Made by a program: the position numbers and the translations under genes | The notes under the pieces: generated by a model | The model's input: the letters and a program-made list of their open reading frames with translations, nothing else | What the model was told of the DNA's origin: nothing | Database searches by the model: none | In this document: piece after piece, positions 1 to 6,353 of the stretch | How positions within the stretch are numbered: the first letter of the stretch is position 1 | Layout of the letters: each line of letters opens with the position of its first letter | NCBI GenBank assembly: GCA_027064085.1 | Contig: JAMOQH010000148.1 | Span: 1 to 7,452, forward strand | DNA from: a bacterium | Lineage (GTDB): Bacteria > UBP6 > JAFGXH01 | Reading direction: 5' to 3' | DNA: 7,452 nt

Positions 1-2
1 TA

Positions 3-884
3 ATTACAGGATTCATTAACGAAGATTGGGTTAAAAATATAGATTTTAGAACTTTAAAAAAGGAAAAAACAGATTTTTTATCAGAAGACTTAAAAGAATT
101 TAGAAAAGATTTACTTTGGAGTGTTAAGCTTAAAAACAATAAAATTTATTTTTATATCCACATAGAATTTCAATCAATACCCGATAGAAAAATGCCTTTT
201 AGATTTTTAATTTATGATAGTTTATTACATATTGATATTTTAAAAAACAGAAATAAAAATGATAAAGATAAAAAACTACCCTTTATTTTCCCTATATTAT
301 TTTACATTGGAGATAATGATTGGAAGTTTGAATTTGATTTAACTAAACTAATAGAACAACCATTTGATAATGCAATAAATTATATACCTAAATTTAATAT
401 TTATAAAATAATGTTAAACGAAAAGAGTTTAAAAGACTTAAAAGCGATAGATAATTTATTGAGTAATATTTTAGCAACAGATAATAAAGAAATTAATCAA
501 GAAGATTTAGACGAAATAATATTAAAAATAAAGCAAATATTATCAGGTTATGACAAAGAAAAAGAATTAATAATGCTTGATAAAATTAATAAATTTGTTA
601 AATTAATATCAAGTGATAGAATAAATATTAAAGAAGCTCTGAAAACTTTAAATGAGGAGGATAACATGGGTGGAATGATGAGATTGATTAATGAAATTGA
701 AGAAAGAGGAGAGAAAAAAGGTATAGAAAAGGGTATAGAAAAGGGTATAGAAAAAAAAGCAATAGAAACAGCGATTGAAATGTTAAAATTAGCTTCAGAA
801 CCTATATTTGTGTCAAAAGTTACCAAATTATCCATAGAAAAAATCAAAGAATTACAAAAAGAATTAAATATAGAAGATAACTAA
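3..884 (+). CDS. Rpn-family recombination-promoting nuclease / Transposase_31 protein, 5' end cut by window edge
   Basis: The reading frame is open from base 3, so the gene starts before the window; 293 residues are visible and perhaps 30 are missing. The ATG at 192 is internal because the conserved core begins before it. The core has the family pattern: an acidic residue in 'KDLLWSV' (Asp at 108-110), then 'IEFQS' (Glu at 165-167, Gln at 171-173) followed by 'PDRKMPFRF'. These are the D and E-x-Q parts of the PD-(D/E)XK nuclease site. Proteins of this family (E. coli RpnA is the reference) are DNA endonucleases that promote RecA-independent recombination, and some act in phage defence. The C-terminal part is charged and helical, with a GIEK tandem repeat typical of the family's variable tail. 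The gene converges with mutS. An internal Shine-Dalgarno and ATG (see 655-668) suggest a second product. Family assignment is firm; activity is inferred. Confidence 0.88.
   Translation: MTGFINEDWVKNIDFRTLKKEKTDFLSEDLKEFRKDLLWSVKLKNNKIYFYIHIEFQSIPDRKMPFRFLIYDSLLHIDILKNRNKNDKDKKLPFIFPILFYIGDNDWKFEFDLTKLIEQPFDNAINYIPKFNIYKIMLNEKSLKDLKAIDNLLSNILATDNKEINQEDLDEIILKIKQILSGYDKEKELIMLDKINKFVKLISSDRINIKEALKTLNEEDNMGGMMRLINEIEERGEKKGIEKGIEKGIEKKAIETAIEMLKLASEPIFVSKVTKLSIEKIKELQKELNIEDN
655..668 (+). promoter_or_regulatory. Internal Shine-Dalgarno and start codon inside the rpn gene
   Basis: AGGAGG at 655-660, then a 5-base spacer (ATAAC), then ATG at 666-668. This is a stronger ribosome site than those before the four complete genes in this window, which have GAGG, AGG, AGGA or a poor GGTAG. 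It lies in frame within a coding region, where such a site is not needed for the main product. Confidence 0.65.
666..884 (+). CDS. Candidate gene-within-gene: C-terminal short form of the Rpn protein (72 aa)
   Basis: An ATG at 666-668 is in frame with the rpn gene and lies five bases after a perfect AGGAGG. Translation from it would give a 72-residue protein starting MGGMMRLINEIEER and ending at the same stop as the full protein. The short form lacks the whole nuclease core and keeps only the charged helical tail with the GIEK repeats. In E. coli, rpn genes have been reported to make such short C-terminal proteins from internal starts, and these bind and block the toxic full-length nuclease. 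The position here, at the junction of core and variable tail, fits that arrangement. The sequence shows the ribosome site and the frame; the antitoxin role is inferred. The alternative is that the AGGAGG is chance from 'NEED'-type codons. Confidence 0.55.
   Translation: MGGMMRLINEIEERGEKKGIEKGIEKGIEKKAIETAIEMLKLASEPIFVSKVTKLSIEKIKELQKELNIEDN
720..755 (+). repeat. Three tandem copies of a 12-base unit encoding GIEK
   Basis: Units begin at 720, 732 and 744. The first two are identical (ggtatagaaaag) and the third differs only in its last base. Each encodes Gly-Ile-Glu-Lys, so gain or loss of a unit keeps the frame. Tails with repeated EGIEKG-like units are common in Rpn proteins and probably form a helix or coiled coil. 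The repeat is present in both the full and the short form. Confidence 0.9.
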
Positions 885-897
885 TATTAAATATTAG
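881..897. repeat. Perfect inverted repeat overlapping the rpn stop codon
   Basis: CTAATATT (881-888) and AATATTAG (890-897) are exact reverse complements around one central base. The rpn stop codon TAA (882-884) lies in the left arm. As RNA it could form a 7-pair stem with a 3-base loop. It has only A-T pairs apart from the outermost pair, and no T run follows on the plus strand, so it is at best a weak end-of-transcript structure for either convergent gene. Confidence 0.5.
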
Positions 898-963
898 GCT
901 TACCTTATGTTTTCAATATTTTTCTGAATTTTATTGCTTTATTTTTATTAAAGCCCACCATAA

Positions 964-3600
964 TTACTTAATTTCATTAACTAGTTCATTTAAATAATTC
1001 ATGGCATCTATAGGAGTCATATTATTAACATTTACTTTTTTAAGTTTATTTATAATTGTTGAATTTACTGATATACTACTTGATTCTTTTGGAGTATTAT
1101 CAATTTCAAATAATGGCAATTTCTTTTTTCTAGCACTATCTATATTTATTTCCTTTTCTTCTAGCTTTTTTAATATTTTATCAGCTTTTCTAACAATATT
1201 ACTAGGTATTCCTGCAAGTTTAGCTACATGTATACCATAAGATTTATTTGCAGCTCCTTTAATTAATTTTCTTAAAAAATATAAATTCCCATCTATCTCT
1301 TTTATACCTATACTGTAATTTAAAATATGTTCTTTTTTATTTTTTAATTTAGTCATTTCATGATAATGGGTTGCAAAAATAGTTAAAGCCTTTATTTTAT
1401 CATGTATGTACTCCGCTATAGCCCAAGCCAAAGAGATACCATCAAATGTAGATGTTCCTCGACCTAATTCATCAACAATAATTAAAGAACTTGCCGTTGC
1501 ACTCTGTAATATCTCTGCCGTTTCTTTCATCTCTACCATAAAAGTACTTTCACCCTTAGTTAAATTATCACTAGCCCCTACCCTTGTAAAAATTGCATCA
1601 AAAATAGTTGCTTGATAAAAAGATACAGGAACAAAAGAGCCAATTTGAGCCATTAATACTATTAATGCCGTTTGCCTCATTACCGTTGATTTACCAGCCA
1701 TATTAGGGCCAGTTAAAACAATAAATCTATTATCAGTATCAAAAGACAAATCGTTAGGAATAAATGTTTCAAGCTCCAAGTTTTTCTCTAAAACGGGATG
1801 TCGCCCTTCTTTTATATCAATAATTGAATTATTTTCTTCATTTTCTAAGAAATTAGGCTTAGTATAATCATTTTCTACAGCTAAAACAGATAAACCATAT
1901 AATAAATCAATATTGGAAATCAATTCTGAATTTTCTTTTATTTCTAAATAATTATCTGAAATAACTTTATGTAATTTTTCATATTGTTCCTGCTCTAATA
2001 TTAGCCTTTGCTCTTTTGCATTTAATAACTTCACTTCTAGTTCTTTTAGTTCTTGAGTAATATACCTAGTGGCATTTGCAAGAGTTTGTTTGGGTTGATA
2101 ATGACTAGGAACACTTTTAGTATAAGACTTAGAAACTTCTATAAAATAACCAAATACTCTATTAAATCTAACTTTTATTGTTGGAATATTAGTTTTTTTC
2201 TTTTCTTCTACTTCTAGTTTTAATAATAATTCTGTTCCATGTTCTGAAATTTCAATAATTTCATCAAGTTTTTTATCAACTCCTTTTTTAATATAGCCAC
2301 CATCTTTCATTGTTGCTGGAGGTTCTTCTACTATTGTGTTATCTATCAAATCTACTAAAGAACTCAAATCTTTATGGGATTTAATTAGTTTTTTTAAAAT
2401 AATAGGGGTATTTTTTATATTTAATGATTTTAATACTGTAATTATATTATCAAGTTTTTTTAGTGTATTTGACATAGCAAGCATATCTTTAGCTTGTAAA
2501 GAGTTTGATAATGTCCTGCCTAATAATCTTTCTATATCGTATATTTCTTTAAGATTTTCTTCTATTTTTTGGGATATATCTGTATTTTTTATTAAAAAAT
2601 CAACTCCATCTACACGGTTTTTTATTTTACTTATATCTTTTAAAGGATGTGATATTACATTTTTTAATCTTCTTGCTCCCATAGGAGTAATTGTTTTATT
2701 CATTATATAAAACAAAGAACCTTTTTTGGTTTTATCACTCATATTTTTAAATAATTCTAAATTATTTATGGTAGATTCTGGCAATTTCATATATGTATTT
2801 ATAGAATATTCTATTATTTTAGGTAATTTGCTAGGATTAAGTTTTTTTAATGAATCTAAGTATGAAAAGCTAGTATTAATTAGCTCTTTATATTTTTTAT
2901 TATATTTGATGTTATAGAACATTAAAATGTTTTCCTCAAACTCCTTTTTATTTACATAATATTTTCTTTCAATACTATCTAATATGGGTTTAGGTGGTAG
3001 AAATTGAGTATTTAATAGTATTTCTGATGGTGAAATTTTAGATATTTCATAAAAAAATTCAATTTCACTATCCGATTTAGTTATATAAAAATCCAAAGTT
3101 GACATATCAAAATAAGCGATATAGTAATTTTTATTTATATAAAGAAGTGTTAGTAAATAATTATTGGTTTCTGGTGATAAACTCACAAAATCAAATTGTA
3201 CTCCAGGAGTAATAATTTCTACAACTTCTCGTTTTACAACTCCTTTTGCCTTTTTAGGGTCTTCAACTTGTTCACATATAGCAACACTATAACCTTTATT
3301 TATCAATCTCCTTAGATAAGATAATTTTGCATGTTGTGGAACTCCTGCCATAGGATAGGAACTTTTACTTCTTTTGGTTAAAGTAATATTTAATTCTCTT
3401 GAAGCAGTAACAGCATCTTCAAAAAACATTTCATAAAAATCTCCCATTCTATAAAATAAAATATGGTCGGGATATTCTTCTTTAGTTTTTAAGTAATGCT
3501 CAAGCATTGGCGTTATTTTTACATTATCTTTGTATTTCTCTTTTTTAGCAGTATAAGCTACTGACTCATCCTTACTAGTGTTTTCTATTTTTTTAGTCAT
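964..3600 (-). CDS. mutS: DNA mismatch repair protein MutS
   Basis: This 878-residue protein recognises mismatches and small loops as a dimer and recruits MutL. The mismatch-reading motif is GDFYEMF (Phe55, Glu57) after the typical start 'TPMLEHYL' (30-37). Connector and core domains follow, with the clamp at roughly 450-560. The ATPase domain has Walker A GPNMAGKST (631-639), STFMVEM (685-691), Walker B with Asp710-Glu711 in DELGRGTSTFDG, and ATHYHE (743-748). The helix-turn-helix dimer region is near 785-812, and the short C-terminal region ends 'PIDAMNYLNELVNEIK'. All key residues are present and the length is normal. The ATG at 3600 is the only workable start; it adds about 29 charged residues before the conserved start and has only a poor Shine-Dalgarno (GGTAG). 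KLPLF (827-831) resembles a sliding-clamp binding motif. No mutL is adjacent. It is transcribed alone, divergent from the 487-residue gene and convergent with rpn. Confidence 0.98.
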   Translation of the reverse strand: MTKKIENTSKDESVAYTAKKEKYKDNVKITPMLEHYLKTKEEYPDHILFYRMGDFYEMFFEDAVTASRELNITLTKRSKSSYPMAGVPQHAKLSYLRRLINKGYSVAICEQVEDPKKAKGVVKREVVEIITPGVQFDFVSLSPETNNYLLTLLYINKNYYIAYFDMSTLDFYITKSDSEIEFFYEISKISPSEILLNTQFLPPKPILDSIERKYYVNKKEFEENILMFYNIKYNKKYKELINTSFSYLDSLKKLNPSKLPKIIEYSINTYMKLPESTINNLELFKNMSDKTKKGSLFYIMNKTITPMGARRLKNVISHPLKDISKIKNRVDGVDFLIKNTDISQKIEENLKEIYDIERLLGRTLSNSLQAKDMLAMSNTLKKLDNIITVLKSLNIKNTPIILKKLIKSHKDLSSLVDLIDNTIVEEPPATMKDGGYIKKGVDKKLDEIIEISEHGTELLLKLEVEEKKKTNIPTIKVRFNRVFGYFIEVSKSYTKSVPSHYQPKQTLANATRYITQELKELEVKLLNAKEQRLILEQEQYEKLHKVISDNYLEIKENSELISNIDLLYGLSVLAVENDYTKPNFLENEENNSIIDIKEGRHPVLEKNLELETFIPNDLSFDTDNRFIVLTGPNMAGKSTVMRQTALIVLMAQIGSFVPVSFYQATIFDAIFTRVGASDNLTKGESTFMVEMKETAEILQSATASSLIIVDELGRGTSTFDGISLAWAIAEYIHDKIKALTIFATHYHEMTKLKNKKEHILNYSIGIKEIDGNLYFLRKLIKGAANKSYGIHVAKLAGIPSNIVRKADKILKKLEEKEINIDSARKKKLPLFEIDNTPKESSSISVNSTIINKLKKVNVNNMTPIDAMNYLNELVNEIK

Positions 3601-3626
3601 ATTTCTACCATAAAAACATAAAGTTT

Positions 3627-3655
3627 ATAGTATATTTTTATTATTTTAATTGCAA
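3627..3655 (-). promoter_or_regulatory. Probable mutS promoter
   Basis: On the minus strand, TTGCAA (3650-3655) is followed by two overlapping -10 candidates: TACTAT (3627-3632) after 17 bases, or TATACT (3629-3634) after 15 bases. Both lie 26-28 bases before the mutS ATG. TTGCAA sits inside a 10-base palindrome AATTGCAATT (3648-3657). In DNA this AT-rich, such matches arise easily, so the call is tentative. Confidence 0.35.
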
Positions 3656-3704
3656 TTGTTTTTTATATTTCACTTTAAAATATCATCTTTAATAACATAT
3701 ATTA

Positions 3705-4029
3705 TTAATAAAACGAAAACATTTTATGGTTGAGTGTTAAAATTTTAATTGGAAATACAGAAACGGTTTCTGCGAACATTTTATAAAAATGTAGTTTTCA
3801 AGCTGATGTTCTTGAGATTTTCTCATCTTTCTTCCATTTCCTTCTGTTTCATTGCAGCCCCAAAAATTAGGACTTTTACTTTTTAAACTATCTTTAACTA
3901 ATTTATGAAAATTATTTTCATTACTAATATCTTTGAAAATTCTGCACTACCTAAAAGTTTATTACTGAAAGACTCATAAGAAACCTCTAAAATACCGATA
4001 TTACTATTTTGAACTTTTAAGATTGACAT
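3705..4029 (-). pseudogene. Possible decayed minus-strand gene of unknown family
   Basis: In the gap before mutS the minus strand carries protein-like text split over frames. A 43-codon ORF runs from an ATG at 4029 to a TAG at 3898 (starts MSILKVQNSNIGILEVSYES). A second frame is free of stops for 69 codons, from 3946 to a TAA at 3737, and overlaps the first, so one frameshift between about 3898 and 3946 would join them. Later segments in other frames also look protein-like: FGAAMKQKEMEER before a TGA at 3823-3825, and MFAETVSVFPIKILTL from 3779 to a TAA at 3705. I do not recognise the product. The -35 box of the downstream plus-strand promoter overlaps its first codons. It could be a real relic of a lost gene or chance open frame; no motif decides this. 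Confidence 0.3.
3758..3772. repeat. 15-base inverted repeat, operator-like
   Basis: CAGAAAC (3758-3764) and GTTTCTG (3766-3772) are exact reverse complements around one base. The GAAAC...GTTTC core resembles operators of LacI-family repressors in general form, but it has an odd-length centre and does not fit the CcpA cre consensus. It lies about 100 bases before the likely mutS promoter and about 250 bases before the plus-strand promoter, so no direct control can be assigned. Confidence 0.4.
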
Positions 4030-4050
4030 TAAATCTTTAAATTATATAAT
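4023..4050 (+). promoter_or_regulatory. Perfect consensus sigma-70-type promoter
   Basis: TTGACA (4023-4028), a 16-base spacer and TATAAT (4045-4050) match the housekeeping consensus at all twelve positions. Transcription should begin near 4057, leaving a leader of about 17 bases that still contains the GAGG ribosome site (4064-4067) before the GTG at 4074. It drives the 487-residue gene and the coupled ATPase gene. Confidence 0.82.
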
Positions 4051-4073
4051 AATTATTGATTTTGAGGTTTTAA

Positions 4074-5537
4074 GTGATTGAAGAAAATATTAAAATACAT
4101 GATAAATTTAAATTTGAAATAAAATTTAATTATCCAATTAAAGATAAAAAAACAAAATATCAAATTGAAAGCTATTTATTCTTTCCTAAAACTCTAGGAA
4201 TGGCAGAATCATTTAATAATGATAATTTTTATGAGTCTATTCAATCTTATATTAGATTTAAAACACCTACAATTTTATTAAAAGATATAATATCTAAAAA
4301 TGGAGTCATTACAATATTAAAAAATAATTTTGAAACTTTAGTGAGGGATTTTAATAAAAAGAAAAAAAAGAACTTTGAAAATAGTATAAAACTGTATGGA
4401 GTAATCGTAAAATCTTCTTTTAGAGAACATAGTGAATTGATTCAGAAAAAAACAAATAATAAAGATATTGATTTTCTAGTTAATGAATATATTACTCATG
4501 CTAAAAAAGTTTTAGAAGAATATAGAAAGCTGAGATACATCATAACCGTTCCAACCATAAGAGAAAAAACTTTTGCTATTTATAAATATGGAAATGAATA
4601 CCTAAGCTTAATTTTCAATAAATACACTTATAATATTCTTGAAGATATAAAAAATAATGAAATTATTAATAAAAAATTTAGAATTAAATTGTTAGATTTA
4701 ATAAAAGAAGAAACTCAATACAGAATTGATAATAATCTAAAAATAAAAATCAATAAAGATGGAGACAACTCATTATTTTTATATAGGGCAAGTAATTTAA
4801 AAAAGTATATATCAAGTTTATTATTCTTAAATACAAGAACCAATAAAGCAGATACAGTGATAACTCAAATAGTTTATTCTTTAGCAGCAGCCTTATCTAT
4901 GGTTTTTGCAACTTTAGTTGCTTTTAATGCACAGCAATATTTTGGTAATTTCACAACACCATTATTTGTAGCATTAGTTATTTCTTATGTATTTAAAGAT
5001 AGAATTAAGGATTTAGTTAAGTTATATTTTCATAATAATTTTAGAAAAAGAGTTTTTGATTATAAAACAGTAATAAAAGATGATGACAACAAAATAGGAT
5101 TAGCAAATGAAAGGGCAACTTTGTTAGAATCAAAACATTTAAATGATGAAATAAAAAAAGCAAGAATACCAAAAAGATTTAGTTTAATACAAAATGGAAT
5201 GAGAGGTGAAGATATTATCCTTTATGAAAAGAAAATAAAAATATATAATACAGCATTAAATGAAAACTTAAATGGAATAAAGGTTGATGGCATAAATGAT
5301 ATTATTAGATTTGATGTAAGTAATTATTTAAAAAATATGGATAATCCAACTAAAAAAATATATTATTATGAAAATAATGATTACTCAATAATAAAAGCAA
5401 AAAGAATATATCATATAAATTTAGTAATGCTATATAAAGATAGTAAAAAAAATAAAGTACTTAAACGATTTAGAATTGTTTTAAACAGAAAAGGTATAGT
5501 TGATATAATAAATTTAGATAAACTAGGTAAAATATGA
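4074..5537 (+). CDS. Conserved-type membrane protein of unknown function, two central transmembrane helices
   Basis: This is a 487-residue protein I cannot name. It starts at GTG, chosen because GAGG (4064-4067) lies six bases before it and a consensus promoter lies just upstream. Residues 1-255 are soluble, Lys-rich and mixed alpha/beta in look, with a possible helical stretch near 130-155. Two membrane helices form a hairpin, about 262-285 (TVITQIVYSLAAALSMVFAT onward) and 292-307, joined by a short loop AQQYFGNFTTP. Basic residues follow at once (KDRIKD), so both ends are probably cytoplasmic. Residues 320-487 are again soluble and beta-rich. There is no signal peptide and no catalytic motif I can see. 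I have an impression that the AQQYFGNFT/KDRIK block recurs in unnamed proteins of other Gram-negative bacteria, but this is memory, not a search. Its TGA stop overlaps the ATG of the ATPase gene (ATGA), so the two are translationally coupled. It may anchor or regulate that ATPase. Confidence 0.85.
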   Translation: MIEENIKIHDKFKFEIKFNYPIKDKKTKYQIESYLFFPKTLGMAESFNNDNFYESIQSYIRFKTPTILLKDIISKNGVITILKNNFETLVRDFNKKKKKNFENSIKLYGVIVKSSFREHSELIQKKTNNKDIDFLVNEYITHAKKVLEEYRKLRYIITVPTIREKTFAIYKYGNEYLSLIFNKYTYNILEDIKNNEIINKKFRIKLLDLIKEETQYRIDNNLKIKINKDGDNSLFLYRASNLKKYISSLLFLNTRTNKADTVITQIVYSLAAALSMVFATLVAFNAQQYFGNFTTPLFVALVISYVFKDRIKDLVKLYFHNNFRKRVFDYKTVIKDDDNKIGLANERATLLESKHLNDEIKKARIPKRFSLIQNGMRGEDIILYEKKIKIYNTALNENLNGIKVDGINDIIRFDVSNYLKNMDNPTKKIYYYENNDYSIIKAKRIYHINLVMLYKDSKKNKVLKRFRIVLNRKGIVDIINLDKLGKI

Positions 5538-6253
5538 TTAAAATTGAACATTTATCTCAAAAATTTAATGATAATCTTGTTTTAGATGATATTTCTCTTA
5601 GTATAGAAAAAGGAAAGATACATTTTATTATAGGAATGAGCGGAACGGGTAAAACTGTTTTAGTTAAGCATATTGTAGGGCTTTTAAAGCCTGTTAATGG
5701 AAGGGTTATATTTGAAAATAAAGATATAACTAAACTTAAACAAAAGGAGATGGAAAAAACAAGAAAAAAGATAACATATATCTTTCAGAACTCAACTCTT
5801 TTTGACAATTTAACCTTGTACGAAAATATAAAATTACCCTTAATAAAAAATAAATTAGAAGGAAATGTAGAAAAGTTTTTAAAATTAGTAAATATAGAAA
5901 AATATCAAAATAAATACCCCTATGAAATTGGAGAAAGCATAAAAAAAAGAACTGCAATAGCAAGAGGATTAGCTATGAACCCTGAATACATAATTTATGA
6001 TGAGCCAACAACAGGGCTAAGTTATAGTGATGCTAGAAATATAGATAGTTTAATATCGAATATGGCAAAAGAGTTAAATGTAACAGCTATAGTTATTTCT
6101 CATGATTTAAAGTCAATATTTTCAATTGCAGATAGAATTACTATGTTACATAAGGGTAAAATTTTATTAGATGGAACAATTAATGATTTTAAAAACAGTA
6201 AAGATGAGGTAATTCAACAGTTTATAAATGCAAAAGCAGAAGGAGTTATATAA
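5534..6253 (+). CDS. MlaF-like ABC transporter ATP-binding protein with degenerate signature motif
   Basis: This 239-residue single-domain ABC ATPase is closest in pattern to MlaF/Ttg2A, which powers phospholipid movement between the inner and outer membranes with MlaE and an MCE-domain protein. Support is Walker A GMSGTGKT (34-41), then 'VLVKHIVGLLKP', the Q-loop in YIFQNSTLFDNLTLYENI (Gln85), Walker B YIIYDEPTTGL (Asp156, Glu157) and the switch His190. Two parts are abnormal: the signature, usually LSGGM, reads IGESI (132-136), and the D-loop, usually GLDP, reads GLSY (161-164). These normally act across the dimer on bound ATP, so hydrolysis may be slow, or the protein may pair with another subunit. 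The ATG overlaps the upstream stop by four bases, with AGG at 5525-5527. No permease or MCE gene is nearby. The ABC family is certain; the lipid-transport role is inferred. Confidence 0.9.
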   Translation: MIKIEHLSQKFNDNLVLDDISLSIEKGKIHFIIGMSGTGKTVLVKHIVGLLKPVNGRVIFENKDITKLKQKEMEKTRKKITYIFQNSTLFDNLTLYENIKLPLIKNKLEGNVEKFLKLVNIEKYQNKYPYEIGESIKKRTAIARGLAMNPEYIIYDEPTTGLSYSDARNIDSLISNMAKELNVTAIVISHDLKSIFSIADRITMLHKGKILLDGTINDFKNSKDEVIQQFINAKAEGVI

Positions 6254-6270
6254 GATTTTATTAATTATCT

Positions 6271-6300
6271 CCACTCACAACTGTAGCCCACAGCCGTAAG
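6271..6300. other. GC-rich patch in an AT-rich gap, function unknown
   Basis: Of these 30 bases 17 are G or C, more than twice the local level. It lies 17 bases after the ATPase stop and contains CTGT-AGCCC-ACAG (6281-6293), a 4-pair hairpin at most. It is not coding in an obvious frame. It may be a remnant, a protein site or part of an RNA structure; I cannot tell which. Confidence 0.4.
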
Positions 6301-6301
6301 T

Positions 6302-6320
6302 TTTTATCTTTTGGATAAAA
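6302..6320 (+). terminator. Weak hairpin after the ABC gene, possible terminator
   Basis: TTTTATC (6302-6308) pairs with GATAAAA (6314-6320) around the loop TTTTG. The following bases are T-rich (taagtttatttattt) but not a clean T run. It could slow or partly stop transcription between the ATPase gene and rnhC. No good separate promoter for rnhC is visible, so read-through is likely. Confidence 0.3.
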
Positions 6321-6353
6321 TAAGTTTATTTATTTAATATACTAGGATTTAAC

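Noticed and set aside
577-603. TTGATA with TTAAAT as a promoter for the internal Rpn short form
   Set aside because: The spacer is 15 bases and both boxes are imperfect; such matches are common by chance in DNA this AT-rich.
548-847. 99-codon minus-strand open frame opposite rpn
   Set aside because: It is the mirror of the rpn coding frame: Ser/Ile/Phe-rich text produced by the reverse complement of Lys/Glu codons, with repeats mirroring GIEK.
936-954. GCTTTA / TAAAGC hairpin between rpn and mutS as a two-way terminator
   Set aside because: The stem is only six pairs and neither strand has a T run directly after it.
1001-2917. Several plus-strand open frames of 63-124 codons within mutS
   Set aside because: All lie opposite conserved MutS coding sequence and translate to low-complexity hydrophobic text without a ribosome site.
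3718-3784. Direct repeat AACATTTTAT at 3718-3727 and 3775-3784 as a target duplication or insertion end
   Set aside because: Ten AT-rich bases can recur by chance, no transposase or inverted ends bound the segment, and the spacing of 57 bases has no clear meaning.
3823-3825. TGA read as Trp, which would extend a protein-like segment in the mutS upstream gap
   Set aside because: The 487-residue gene ends in TGA and real genes here use TGG for Trp, so the code is standard; a decayed gene is the simpler explanation.
5736-5963. 75-codon minus-strand open frame inside the ATPase gene
   Set aside because: It is a shadow of the ABC ATPase frame, and Phe/Leu-rich text is expected from the reverse of Lys-rich coding.
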